From positions 1-64,000 of the forward strand of contig JADJJE010000019.1 of NCBI GenBank assembly GCA_016706685.1: DNA of 64,000 bases, read 5' to 3'. This stretch comes from Sandaracinaceae bacterium. GTDB lineage: Bacteria > Myxococcota_A > Polyangia > Polyangiales > Houyiibacteriaceae. The notes beneath the pieces were generated by a model that did no database searches, was not told the DNA's origin, and saw only the letters and a list, made by a program, of their open reading frames with translations. Positions 26,546 through 35,234 of this stretch are shown in pieces; the first letter of the stretch is position 1; every line of letters begins with the position of its first letter. The position numbers and the translations under genes were made by a program.

Positions 26546-27892
26546 ATGGTCGATACCCAAGCCCTCATTCAGGGCATCTTCGCGCGCGTCGTCGCGCGCA
26601 ACGCCGGCGAGCCGGAATTCCACCAAGCGGTCCACGAGGTGCTCGAGACGCTGCCGGACGTGCTTCTGCGGCACCCCGAGTACGTGGACGCGCGCATCCT
26701 CGAGCGCCTCTGCGAGCCCGAGCGCCAGCTCATCTTCCGCGTGCCTTGGCAGGACGACCGCAACCAGGTGCAGGTGCACCGCGGCTTCCGCGTGGGCTTC
26801 AACAGCGCGCTCGGGCCCTACAAGGGCGGCCTGCGCTTCCACCCGTCGGTCACGCTCGGCACCATCAAGTTCCTGGGCTTCGAGCAGATCTTCAAGAACG
26901 CGCTCACGGGGCTCGGCATCGGGGGCGGGAAGGGCGGCTCGGACTTCGACCCGAAGGGCAAGTCCGACAACGAGGTCATGCGCTTCTGCCAGAGCTTCAT
27001 GGTGGAGCTAGCGCGCCACCTGGGCGAGCACACCGACGTGCCCGCGGGTGACATCGGCGTTGGCGCGCGCGAGATTGGCTTCCTGTTCGGGCAGTACAAA
27101 CGCTTGACCAACCGCTACGAGTCGGGGGTGTTCACCGGCAAGGCTCCGGGCTGGGGGGGCGCCCTCATGCGGCGCGAGGCCACCGGCTATGGCGCGGTGT
27201 TCTTCCTCGAGGAGATGCTGCGGGTGCGCGGCGAGCAGCTCGACGGCCGCAAGTGCGTGGTCTCCGGCTCCGGCAACGTGGCCATCTACGCCATCGAGAA
27301 GCTGCACGCCGAGGGCGCGCGCGTGGTGGCCTGCTCGGACTCGGGCGGCATCATCCACGACGAGCGCGGCATCAACCTGGTGACGCTCAAGCGCATCAAA
27401 GAGGTCGAGCGCGGGCGCATCTCGGCCTATGCCGAGGTCCACCCCGAGGCGCGCTACACGGCGGGGGCCAGCCTCTGGCGCATCCCGTGCGACGTGGCCT
27501 TGCCCTGCGCCACCCAGAACGAGCTCGACCGCGAGGGCGCGCAGGCGCTCGTGGCGGGCGGCTGCCGCTACGTGGTGGAGGGCGCCAACATGCCCACCAC
27601 ACCGGACGCCGTGGCCCTGCTGCGCGAGGCCGGTGTCGCGTTCGGGCCCGGCAAGGCGGCCAACGCGGGCGGGGTGGCCACCTCGGCGCTCGAGATGCAG
27701 CAGAACGCCAGCCGCGACCACTGGACCTTCGAGCGCACCGAGGTGCGGCTGCGCGAGATCATGCGGCACATCCACAGCGAGGCGCATCAGACCGCGGACA
27801 CCTACGGGCACCCCGGCGACTACGTGGCCGGCGCCAACATCGCCGGGTTCCACAAGGTGGCCAACGCCATGCTGGCCTTCGGCGTCATCTGA
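26546..27892 (+). CDS. gdhA: NADP-type glutamate dehydrogenase
   Basis: A 448-residue hexameric-class glutamate dehydrogenase. Substrate residues lie in GPYKGGLRFHPSV and GIGGGKGGSDFDPKGK (catalytic Lys), with PAGDIGVGAREIGFLFGQYKR, then the Rossmann motif VVSGSGNVAIYAIEKL and ATGYGAVFFLEEML. Interconverts 2-oxoglutarate plus ammonia and glutamate in the cytosol. AGGAAG precedes the ATG by about four bases. Followed by mdh on the same strand after 157 bases. Confidence 0.95.
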   Translation: MVDTQALIQGIFARVVARNAGEPEFHQAVHEVLETLPDVLLRHPEYVDARILERLCEPERQLIFRVPWQDDRNQVQVHRGFRVGFNSALGPYKGGLRFHPSVTLGTIKFLGFEQIFKNALTGLGIGGGKGGSDFDPKGKSDNEVMRFCQSFMVELARHLGEHTDVPAGDIGVGAREIGFLFGQYKRLTNRYESGVFTGKAPGWGGALMRREATGYGAVFFLEEMLRVRGEQLDGRKCVVSGSGNVAIYAIEKLHAEGARVVACSDSGGIIHDERGINLVTLKRIKEVERGRISAYAEVHPEARYTAGASLWRIPCDVALPCATQNELDREGAQALVAGGCRYVVEGANMPTTPDAVALLREAGVAFGPGKAANAGGVATSALEMQQNASRDHWTFERTEVRLREIMRHIHSEAHQTADTYGHPGDYVAGANIAGFHKVANAMLAFGVI

Positions 27893-28049
27893 GCGCCCTC
27901 GCGCCGAGTGGGGCCGAGGTGCAAGCCGGCGGCTCCCCTGCTACCTTCTGGCCCGCTTGACGCCGCGAGGGCGGCAGGCGAGCGCTCGCAACGCGCAATC
28001 CCCGTATCGACGCAGCCACTTCCCGCGCTGCGCAGGAGCTACGAGACAC

Positions 28050-29030
28050 ATGAAGAAGCCCGTGAAGGTCGCCGTCACCGGCGCGGCCGGTCAGATTTGC
28101 TACGGACTCTTGTTCCGGATCGCGGCCGGCGAGATGCTCGGCAAAGACCAGCCCGTCATCCTGCAGCTCATCGACATCACGCCTTCCATGAAGGCCGTCG
28201 AGGGCGTGATGATGGAGCTCGCCGACTGCGCCTTCCCGACGCTCGCCGGCATGGAAGCCAGCGATGACGCCATGAAGGGCTTCGCGGGCACGCAGGTGGC
28301 TCTGCTGGTGGGCGCCATGCCGCGCGGTCCCGGCATGGAGCGCAAGGACCTCCTCGAGAAGAACGGCGGCATCTTCATCGGTCAGGGCAAGGCGCTCAAC
28401 GCCGTGGCCGACCGCGACTGCAAGGTGCTGGTGGTGGGCAACCCGGCCAACACCAACGCGTTCATCGCCATGAACAACGCGCCCGACATGAAGCGCGAGA
28501 ACTTCACCGCGATGGTGCGTCTCGACCAGAACCGCGCCATGTCCGGCATCTCGGCCAAGCTGGGCGTGCCCGTCAGCGACGTGAAGAACATGACCATCTG
28601 GGGCAACCACTCGGCCACCCAGTACCCCGACGTCTACAGCGCCAAGGTCGGCGGCAAGAGCGTCTCCAGCCTGATCAACGACCAGGCGTGGGTCGAGGGC
28701 ACCTTCATCCCCGAGGTGCAGCAGCGCGGTGCCGCCATCATCAAGGCGCGCGGCCTGTCGAGCGCGGCGTCGGCGGCCAACGCGGCCATCGACCACATCC
28801 GCGACTGGTGGCACGGCACGGCGCCCGGCGACACGGTCTCCATGGCCGTCCCGTCCGACGGCAGCTACGGCATCCCCGAGGGCTTGATCTACGGCTTCCC
28901 GTGCACCTGCAAGGACGGCAAGTACAGCATCGTCCAGGGCATCGAGATCAACGAGTTCAGCCGCGCCCGCATGGACGCCACCGCGAAGGAGCTCCAGGAG
29001 GAGGCCGACGCGGTCAAGCACCTGTTCTGA
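28050..29030 (+). CDS. mdh: Malate dehydrogenase
   Basis: A 326-residue malate dehydrogenase of the cytosolic-type (MDH group like Thermus/Burkholderia). The nucleotide motif is VAVTGAAGQICYGLLFRIA; the active loop has GAMPRGPGMERKDLL, NPANTNAFIAMNNAP and the catalytic His in IWGNHSATQYPD. TCA-cycle enzyme. CAGGAG lies about nine bases upstream of the ATG. A hairpin with a short T-rich tail follows the gene. Confidence 0.95.
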   Translation: MKKPVKVAVTGAAGQICYGLLFRIAAGEMLGKDQPVILQLIDITPSMKAVEGVMMELADCAFPTLAGMEASDDAMKGFAGTQVALLVGAMPRGPGMERKDLLEKNGGIFIGQGKALNAVADRDCKVLVVGNPANTNAFIAMNNAPDMKRENFTAMVRLDQNRAMSGISAKLGVPVSDVKNMTIWGNHSATQYPDVYSAKVGGKSVSSLINDQAWVEGTFIPEVQQRGAAIIKARGLSSAASAANAAIDHIRDWWHGTAPGDTVSMAVPSDGSYGIPEGLIYGFPCTCKDGKYSIVQGIEINEFSRARMDATAKELQEEADAVKHLF

Positions 29031-29068
29031 GGCGCCCGCGGGCTCGCGCTCGCGGCCTCATGACGACT

Positions 29069-29108
29069 CATCCGCCCCGGGCTCACGCTCGCGGGCGGAT
29101 GTTCGTTT
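29069..29108 (+). terminator. Terminator hairpin after mdh
   Basis: CATCCGCCC (29069-29077) pairs with GGGCGGATG (29093-29101), followed by TTCGTTT. It lies between mdh and the convergent copper-protein gene and could serve both directions. The T tract is interrupted. Confidence 0.6.
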
Positions 29109-29120
29109 CTAGCCCTTGGT

Positions 29121-29600
29121 TCAAGCCGCGAACGCCGCCGCGTGGCGGATGGTGACGGCGCAGGCCTCCATGCACGCACGGCACTCGGCGTGATGGCTGG
29201 CGTGCGGGGCGCACGCGTCGTGGCACTCTTGGCAGGTGTCTCGGCAGATGGCCGCCAAGCGCCCGAGGTGCTCCGACGAGGAGGTGGCCAGGGCTGGCAC
29301 GGCGCGGCAGATGGCCAGCATGGCGTGCACCCTGCGCGAGCAGTCCGCCATCATGGTGTCGCCGGACTGCAGGGAGCGCAGGCAGTGGCTGAGGCACGCC
29401 TCGCCAGCGGCCACGCAGTCCGACGCCGCGCGCGCGAACGCCTGCATGGCGTCCGTGGGGGCAGCGAGCGGCGTGCCCTCGCCACCCGCGTGCCCCTCGC
29501 CCTGCGCTCCACCGGTCTGCGCTGCGCAGCCCAGCACCGTGACCACACCGTGGGCGACCGCGGTCCCCACACCCACTCTCAGCATCTCGCGTCGATTCAT
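29121..29600 (-). CDS. Csp1-like exported four-helix-bundle copper-storage protein
   Basis: A 159-residue protein with an N-terminal MNRREML, a hydrophobic segment and LGC, consistent with a Tat signal and possibly a lipobox. The mature part is a Cys-rich four-helix bundle with about 12 Cys in spaced pairs (for example CVAAGEACLSHC, CRDTCQECHDAC, CRACMEAC) plus several Met and His. This is the pattern of the Csp (DUF326) family, in which Cys thiolates inside the bundle bind many Cu(I) ions; Csp1 of methanotrophs is likewise Tat-exported. Predicted role is periplasmic copper storage or detoxification. No copper ATPase or sensor is next to it. Confidence 0.78.
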   Translation of the reverse strand: MNRREMLRVGVGTAVAHGVVTVLGCAAQTGGAQGEGHAGGEGTPLAAPTDAMQAFARAASDCVAAGEACLSHCLRSLQSGDTMMADCSRRVHAMLAICRAVPALATSSSEHLGRLAAICRDTCQECHDACAPHASHHAECRACMEACAVTIRHAAAFAA

Positions 29601-29625
29601 GGCGGGGAGACTACCACTCCGTGGC

Positions 29626-30969
29626 TCAGCTCGCTTCGCCGGTGAGCGTGATGTTCTGCTGACGCGTCAGCGGACGGAGTGAGTCGCCGCGCAGCTCGGA
29701 CACGCACACGCAGTGCCGCCCTTGGTTCTTGGCTCGGTAGAGGCACGCGTCGGCCGTCTCCACCAGGTGCCGGGCCTCCAGCTCGGAGTCGGGTGCTGCG
29801 GCTGCCACCCCCACGCTGATGGTCACGTGACTCGCTGTAGGGGAGTCGCCGTGCGGGAGGCAGAGCTCGTCGATGGCCGCGAGCACGCGGTGCGCCACGG
29901 CCTCTCCGCCTGCGAGGTCCGTCTTCGGCAGCAGGAGCACGAACTCTTCGCCGCCATAGCGGGCCGCCATGTCGCCCGGCCGCAGCGCCCCACTCAGCAG
30001 CGCCTGCCCCACGGCGCGCAGGCACGCATCCCCCGCGCGGTGCCCGTTGGCGTCGTTGAAGCGCTTGAAGTGGTCCACGTCCACGAACACCAGCGATAGC
30101 GGGGCACGCTCGCGTCGCATGCGCGCCCACTCGGCCTCGAGCGTGTCGTCGAACGAGCGGCGGTTGGCCAGCCCCGAGAGCGAGTCGGTGCGCGACATGG
30201 CCTCGAGCTGCTGGTTGAGGCGCAGGCGCTCCTCGGCCTCGCTGGCGAGCAAGATGGACTGGAAGAAGTGCAGGGCGTCCTGGCGCTCCACCAGCCACGA
30301 GATGACCAGGCCCACGGCACTGGCCGCCACGTAGCCGTAGGAGACCAGCACCCAGTCGGGCCGCGCGCCCTGCCACACGGCGTAGCCGGACCCGCCCACG
30401 AACCCGAGCATGCAGGTGAGCAGCGAGTAGCCGAAGCCATTGCGGAAGCCGATGGTCACGACCGTGACCCCCAGCATGGCCGCGTAGCTGGCCGAGAGCG
30501 CGATGTGCGGCTCGCTGATGAGGATGCTGCCCGTGTGCGTGGAGGCCAACACCAAGGCGCCCGCCGTCACCATGATGGGCCGGTAGTGGGCGAACACGCG
30601 CGGCAGCTGCAGGGCGACGATGGTGGTGAAGATGACCACCAGGTTGAAGACCGAGATCTGGCCGTAGAGGACGTTGTCCGCGTGGGTGCCGAGCCCGCTG
30701 AAGAGCAGCATGCGCGCGGCGACGATGGTCAACCCGAGCGCCATTCCGCACAGCCCCCCAATGCGCAAGACGCGCTGCACTTCGTGCTGCTTGCGGGCGT
30801 GGAACGCTTCGCGGAGCACCTTCGGGATGTGCACCACGGTGGGCGGATCGGCCACGAGCGAGCGCAGCTCCTCGCGCATGACGGCGTCCACCGAGGCCAC
30901 CAAGTGGCGGCTGGTCAGCGGGTTCCCCGGGGGTTCCCGATCGCGTTCCTGATTACCCCCAGGCTTCAC
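29626..30969 (-). CDS. Membrane-bound diguanylate cyclase
   Basis: A 447-residue GGDEF protein. Residues of about 65-225 contain roughly five to six transmembrane helices (for example IGGLCGMALGLTIVAARMLLF, VVIFTTIVALQ). A short coiled linker follows, then a GGDEF domain with SRTDSLSGLANRRSFD, VDVDHFKRFND and the active loop RYGGEEFVLLLP. An inhibitory I-site RPGD lies five residues before GGEEF, so product feedback is expected. It makes c-di-GMP. The sensory input is the membrane domain, ligand unknown. It ends 25 bases before the start of the copper-protein gene on the same strand. Confidence 0.88.
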   Translation of the reverse strand: MKPGGNQERDREPPGNPLTSRHLVASVDAVMREELRSLVADPPTVVHIPKVLREAFHARKQHEVQRVLRIGGLCGMALGLTIVAARMLLFSGLGTHADNVLYGQISVFNLVVIFTTIVALQLPRVFAHYRPIMVTAGALVLASTHTGSILISEPHIALSASYAAMLGVTVVTIGFRNGFGYSLLTCMLGFVGGSGYAVWQGARPDWVLVSYGYVAASAVGLVISWLVERQDALHFFQSILLASEAEERLRLNQQLEAMSRTDSLSGLANRRSFDDTLEAEWARMRRERAPLSLVFVDVDHFKRFNDANGHRAGDACLRAVGQALLSGALRPGDMAARYGGEEFVLLLPKTDLAGGEAVAHRVLAAIDELCLPHGDSPTASHVTISVGVAAAAPDSELEARHLVETADACLYRAKNQGRHCVCVSELRGDSLRPLTRQQNITLTGEAS

Positions 30970-31038
30970 AATTACACATACTACGGACTGCGAGGCGCCT
31001 TGGGTAGCCCCTTCGGATGCGAATTGTACGAAAAATGC

Positions 31039-31743
31039 TCAGTCCGCTGTGCCGGTGAAGAACAGGTTCACGGCCACGGCGTGCACCAGCCGGTTGGGGG
31101 CCCTGTCCAGATGCACCAGCAGATAGCCCGGCTCCACCCGAGCCCACGAGGCGATGCGGAACACGGGCCCCACGAACAGGCGGTTCTGGTCGTAGCCCTC
31201 TACAGGGCTCCAGTCGGCGTCGGCCAGGCCCACGAAGAGCTCGTCCCAGACCACGAAGCCCACGGGCTGCGTGGCGTGCATCCAGCCCAGACGCACGAAC
31301 TGCCGAAAGCGGTGGGCCACGTCGTCGCTGTTGGGCGCGAAGCGGTGCTCGAAGCGGCTGCGTGACTGGAAGGCGAAGCCCTTGCCGAGCGCGTGGTTGA
31401 TCCAGACCTGCGACCAGAACCGGTGCTCGTCGCGGCGCGCCGCCCCGTCCGGGTAGACCGGTGTCCACGCGTAGCCTGCCCAGAACGACAGCCAGGGCCT
31501 CACGAAGAGGCCGATGCCCGGCCGGATGATCATGGACGCCGTGGGGCTGTCCTGGCGGCGGTGCAGGTCCAGCCAGAGCGCCAGGCGGTAGTCTCCGCTG
31601 TTGAGCTCTTGGGTGGCTGCGGCGCCCGCCCACACCGCGTGGTCCGTGTCGAGCTGCGCGCGAGCTGTCGTTGGCGCGAGGCTCGTGCAGAGCAGCGTGA
31701 GGAGCAGCAAGCCAGGGAAGAGCGGGCGTGAAGCGCGGTGCAT
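31039..31743 (-). CDS. DUF2490 family exported protein
   Basis: A 234-residue protein with signal peptide (LLLLTLLCTSLAPTTARAQ) and a beta-rich body: WAGAAATQELNSGDYRLALWLDLHRR, FWAGYAWTPVYPDG, RFWSQVWINHAL, RSRFEHRFAPNSDDVAHRFRQF. This is the pattern of DUF2490 proteins, thought to be outer-membrane barrels of unknown function. A second DUF2490-like protein is encoded at 53381-54052. Confidence 0.72.
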   Translation of the reverse strand: MHRASRPLFPGLLLLTLLCTSLAPTTARAQLDTDHAVWAGAAATQELNSGDYRLALWLDLHRRQDSPTASMIIRPGIGLFVRPWLSFWAGYAWTPVYPDGAARRDEHRFWSQVWINHALGKGFAFQSRSRFEHRFAPNSDDVAHRFRQFVRLGWMHATQPVGFVVWDELFVGLADADWSPVEGYDQNRLFVGPVFRIASWARVEPGYLLVHLDRAPNRLVHAVAVNLFFTGTAD

Positions 31744-31822
31744 GGGCGACTCAGGGCGAGAGGGAGCCCTGGTTGTCGCATGGGGTGGCTACGGCTTCAA
31801 ATCCGAGGAACACCTCTGCGGA

Positions 31823-32413
31823 CTAAGCGTTGCGCCAGAGCTGGATGACGTCGCGGGCTAGCTGCTCGATGGCCTCGGTGGTGGCGATGTGCTCCGCCGG
31901 GATGCGCCCGTCCAGGATCAACATGGCGAGGCCGTGCGGGATGCTCCACGCGGCGACACCGGCCAGCAGCGCGTCTCCCCCGGCGCGGCTCCAGGCGGCG
32001 CCCGCGGTCTGCACCAACAGCCCGAACGCGTCGTTCGCCACGGGTGGGCTGCCCTCGGGAACGGTCTTGGGCGTGGGGGTCTCGAGCTCGCGCGTGAACA
32101 TCAGCCGGAAGTGAATGGGGTGCGTGACGGCGAAGCGCACGTAGGCCACGCCGTAGGCGTCCAGGCGGGCACGCGGGTCGTCGAGCCCCTCCATCGCGCG
32201 CTGACCCGCAGCGGTGAGCCACGTGAAGCCCTGGTCGGCCAAGGCCAGCAGCAGGGCGTTCTTGTCCTCGAAGTGCCGGTACGGGGCCGCATGGGACACC
32301 CCGGCGCGGCGCGCGCACTCGCGCAGGCTCAGCCCTTCGATGCCCCGCTCACGGGCCACGTCCACCGCCGCGGTCAGCAGCTCGTTCCGCAGGTCGCCGT
32401 GGTGATAGCTCAT
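31823..32413 (-). CDS. TetR-family transcriptional regulator
   Basis: A 196-residue regulator. The N-terminal helix-turn-helix is clear (LLTAAVDVARERGIEGLSLR, then ARRAGVSHAAPYRHF), and the C-terminal part fits a TetR_C ligand domain (TAGAAWSRAGGDALLAGVAAW). It is transcribed divergently from the DUF4188/GDPD pair across a 114-base space that holds a strong promoter and a matching inverted repeat, so it probably represses that pair and itself. Confidence 0.88.
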   Translation of the reverse strand: MSYHHGDLRNELLTAAVDVARERGIEGLSLRECARRAGVSHAAPYRHFEDKNALLLALADQGFTWLTAAGQRAMEGLDDPRARLDAYGVAYVRFAVTHPIHFRLMFTRELETPTPKTVPEGSPPVANDAFGLLVQTAGAAWSRAGGDALLAGVAAWSIPHGLAMLILDGRIPAEHIATTEAIEQLARDVIQLWRNA

Positions 32414-32430
32414 GCGCCCACTATGAAGAA

Positions 32431-32497
32431 CGATGTTGACAATGGCAACACGTGCGGTATGTAGACGGTGCAAACAATGATGTCGGTGACAACATCG
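32431..32497 (+). promoter_or_regulatory. Promoter and candidate TetR operator of the DUF4188 gene
   Basis: TTGACA (32436-32441) and TATGTA (32458-32463) are 16 bases apart, a good sigma-70 promoter facing the DUF4188 gene. The -35 overlaps CGATGTTGAC (32431-32440), whose near-complement GACAACATCG lies downstream at 32488-32497, one mismatch, centre-to-centre about 57 bases. The pair is a plausible two-site operator for the adjacent TetR protein. Confidence 0.5.
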
Positions 32498-32527
32498 CGA
32501 CCGACAGCACCAAGAAGGAGAGCTGCC

Positions 32528-33013
32528 ATGACTGCCGAACCCATCCGCCAGACCGTCTCCCGCAAGGAAGGCTTCGTCGTGTTCCTGATTGGCTCGCGCC
32601 TCAACCACTGGTGGGCGTTGCCCATGATGTGGGCCGTGGCGCGCGCCATGGGCCGCATGATGAACGAGCTGGTCAGCGACCCGGACTCGGGCCTGCTGTC
32701 GTACGAGAACTACGTCGGGCGCACCACGCTGGCCGTGCAGTACTGGCGCTCACTGGACGACCTCTTGAAGTACGCGTCCAATCGCGAGCGCGCGCACGTC
32801 CCAGCGTGGCGCCGCTGGGTGAAGGAGTGGGGCCTCAGCGGGGCCATGGGCGTCTGGCACGAGACCTACATCATCGAGCCCGGCCAGCACGAGACGCTCT
32901 ACAACCAGATGCCGCCGTTCGGCTTGGGCAAGGTGGGGCCGCTGGTCCCCGCCGAGGGCCCGCTGCACGGGGCTCGCGGTCGCCTGGCCGAGGGGTCTAA
33001 GCTGCGCGCATGA
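32528..33013 (+). CDS. DUF4188-like protein under TetR control
   Basis: A 161-residue soluble protein. The stretches SRKEGFVVFLIGSRLNHWWAL, YVGRTTLAVQYWRSLDDLLKYA and WHETYIIEPGQHETLYNQMPPFGLG are typical of DUF4188, a dimeric alpha/beta-barrel family loosely annotated as monooxygenase-like. Function unknown; the invariant Trp/His/Tyr residues could bind a heme or an aldoxime-type ligand. AAGGAG precedes the ATG by about eight bases. Its stop overlaps the GDPD start (ATGA). Confidence 0.7.
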   Translation: MTAEPIRQTVSRKEGFVVFLIGSRLNHWWALPMMWAVARAMGRMMNELVSDPDSGLLSYENYVGRTTLAVQYWRSLDDLLKYASNRERAHVPAWRRWVKEWGLSGAMGVWHETYIIEPGQHETLYNQMPPFGLGKVGPLVPAEGPLHGARGRLAEGSKLRA

Positions 33014-33804
33014 GCATCGTGTGCGGACATCGCGGCCTCGGGCCAACGCGCGCTTCGGGGAGCTTCCCGGAGAACACCATCGAGTCCATCCAGGCAGCCA
33101 TCGAAGCCGGGGCCACCATGGTGGAGTTCGACGTGCAGCTCTCCGCGGACGACGTGCCCGTGCTCATGCATGACGACACCCTCGACCGGACCACCTCCGG
33201 TCGGGGGTGCGTCTCGGCCTTCACGCTGGCCGAGCTACGAACGTTGGACGCGGGCGTGGGCACGCCACTCGTGGGGCAGGGGGTGCGCGTGGCCACGCTG
33301 GGGGAGCTGCTGAGCGCGGTGCCCATCGCCCTCAACGTGGAGATCAAGGTGGCGGATGCGGGCTGCCGACGGCACGACGCTGAGCGCGTGGCGGAGGTGG
33401 TCCTTGCTGCGCTGGCAGCCGACCCGCGGCGGGACGAGCGCCACGTGCTGATCAGCTCGTTCGACCTCGAGCTGCTGCGCGTGGTGCGCGGGCGTGACGC
33501 AACCGTGCCGCTGGGCTGGTTGATCGAGCGCGCGGACGAACGGACCAGCTGGGTGGCGCGCGCGCGGGACGCCGGCTGCCAGGCGCTGCACCCCCACCAC
33601 GCGTTCATCGACGAGGCGCTCGCGCAGGAGTGTCGTGCGGCAGGGCTCGAGCTCAACACGTGGACCGTGAACCAGCGCGCGCGAGCGGAACAGCTGGTGG
33701 CCTGGGGGGTCCGCGTCATCATCACGGACGATCCGGCGGCCATGCAGGGGATCGCCCCATCGTCGGCGCCAGCGGCGGCGTCCCACCTCAGCTCTCGTGA
33801 CTGA
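33010..33804 (+). CDS. ugpQ: Glycerophosphodiester phosphodiesterase
   Basis: A 264-residue TIM-barrel GDPD. The catalytic GHRG...ENTIESI motif, EFDVQLSADDVPVLMHDDTLDRTT, and the metal/substrate residues LNVEIK and LNTWTVN are present. There is no signal peptide, so it is cytosolic, as UgpQ. It releases glycerol-3-phosphate from lipid head groups. Translationally coupled to the DUF4188 gene, which is unusual for a GDPD. Confidence 0.88.
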   Translation: MSIVCGHRGLGPTRASGSFPENTIESIQAAIEAGATMVEFDVQLSADDVPVLMHDDTLDRTTSGRGCVSAFTLAELRTLDAGVGTPLVGQGVRVATLGELLSAVPIALNVEIKVADAGCRRHDAERVAEVVLAALAADPRRDERHVLISSFDLELLRVVRGRDATVPLGWLIERADERTSWVARARDAGCQALHPHHAFIDEALAQECRAAGLELNTWTVNQRARAEQLVAWGVRVIITDDPAAMQGIAPSSAPAAASHLSSRD

Positions 33805-33839
33805 CGCGCACGACGCGACCCGTGCTGTCGAAGGCAACC

Positions 33840-34568
33840 TCAGCCCGGCGCCAGCGTGGTGAGCAACGCGGCCGCCACCAGCGCGGCCGTCACTCCGGCG
33901 CCCACCACGCCCAGCGCCAGCCAGCGCATGCGCCGCCGGAGCGCCTCCGAGGCCTGGGCGAGCGAGCGCCGCGCATGACGCTGGTCGGCGCGCAGCCTGG
34001 CGCTGGGCAGCTCGATGAGCAGGCTCTCGGTCCCGCAGTAGCCGCACGTGGCCGAGAGCTGCGCGCCGCCCGTCTCGCGCGGGAGCGGCGCGCCGCACGC
34101 ACGGCAGCCCGATTCCTGATCGGGGCTGGCGGGGGGTCGCGCCGCCATCTCGGACTGGAACGAGCTGGTCAGGCGCCGCGCGGTGGTGGCGCCGGTCCAC
34201 AGCGACACCGCCACGAAGATGGACGGCAGCATGAGCAGCGCCTGCGCTTCGACCGGGCCCAGCGCGAGGCCGAAGCGGCCCACGGCGGTGGCCAGCGGAG
34301 GCAGGACCACCAGCGATCCTGCGGCGGCCGTCTGCCAGCCCTGTGCGCTGCCCAACGCCAGGGCGCGAAAGCGAGGCTCACTGGCAGCGCGCGCGACTCG
34401 AGCTTGCTGCTGCAGGGCCACGGCCTCGCGATACTCGGGTGGCACGGTGGCCACGGCCTGGCAGTGCCGGCACGTGATGGTGGGCTCCACCGAGAGCGCG
34501 AGCGCCACGCCGCAGCCCGCACACACGATGGGCACCATGGGCGAGAGGGATTCGCGTGGGCCGCTCAT
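33840..34568 (-). CDS. Zinc-ribbon membrane protein of unknown function
   Basis: A 242-residue protein with two Cys4 zinc ribbons, CAGCG...CRHC near the N-terminus and CRAC...CGYC near residue 170, a hydrophobic pair of helices between them (SLVVLPPLATAVGRF, ALLMLPSIFVAVSLW), and a C-terminal membrane helix (LALGVVGAGVTAALVAAALL). No known family recognised. Its start overlaps the stop of the preceding membrane-protein gene (ATGA), so the two likely act together. Confidence 0.7.
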   Translation of the reverse strand: MSGPRESLSPMVPIVCAGCGVALALSVEPTITCRHCQAVATVPPEYREAVALQQQARVARAASEPRFRALALGSAQGWQTAAAGSLVVLPPLATAVGRFGLALGPVEAQALLMLPSIFVAVSLWTGATTARRLTSSFQSEMAARPPASPDQESGCRACGAPLPRETGGAQLSATCGYCGTESLLIELPSARLRADQRHARRSLAQASEALRRRMRWLALGVVGAGVTAALVAAALLTTLAPG

Positions 34569-35194
34569 GGGGCCCCGTTGATGGCCATGGCCAGCGCCAG
34601 TCCGAGGCCGAGACAGAAGGCGAGGACGCGCTGTTGGTCGCTGCTGCCGGTCCCGCGCGCTTCGGCCTGGGCGAGCTCCTTGGCTACCGACGCCTGCCAT
34701 TCGCGGGCCGCGCCCTTCTTGCCACCCTCGGCGCGCATGGCGGCGATCAGGCGTGCCAGCGCCGCACCCCCGCCCAGCACCAAGCCGCCAACCAGGATCA
34801 GCGCGCCCTGCTGTGCCCAGTGCAGCTCCCCCGCTGTCATACCGTGTCGGTAGCGCCATGCTCCCAAGGCCATGACCAACACCGCGCTTCCACCCTCGAG
34901 CACACCCAGCGTGAGGTAGTAACCACGGGAGGACGCCGAGGGCTTCCCGTCGAGCGCCGCGCTGTAGGCCGTGGACAGGTGCCGCAACGAAGGGAGCACC
35001 ACGTAGCTGATGGCCATGGCCGCGAGCCCCACCACCACGACGCCCAAGACCAGCCCGATGATCACCTCGCCAGTATCGGCGGCCTCTGCGATGCCCTCAC
35101 CCACGCCAGAGGTGACCACCAGTACGAAGGCGGTACCGAAGATTGCCCCCAGGATCCGGCCGAGGTCTGCTCCGAGCTGCTTCAACACCCGCAT
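34565..35194 (-). CDS. Hypothetical polytopic membrane protein
   Basis: A 209-residue protein with about four to five predicted membrane helices (for example VIIGLVLGVVVVGLAAMAISYVV, GALILVGGLVLGGGAALA, VLAFCLGLGLALAMAI) and a short charged loop. No family recognised. Coupled by ATGA overlap to the zinc-ribbon protein downstream. Confidence 0.65.
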   Translation of the reverse strand: MRVLKQLGADLGRILGAIFGTAFVLVVTSGVGEGIAEAADTGEVIIGLVLGVVVVGLAAMAISYVVLPSLRHLSTAYSAALDGKPSASSRGYYLTLGVLEGGSAVLVMALGAWRYRHGMTAGELHWAQQGALILVGGLVLGGGAALARLIAAMRAEGGKKGAAREWQASVAKELAQAEARGTGSSDQQRVLAFCLGLGLALAMAINGAP

Positions 35195-35234
35195 GAAGCC
35201 TCAGCTTACCACGCACCGCTCGTGGCAGACATCT

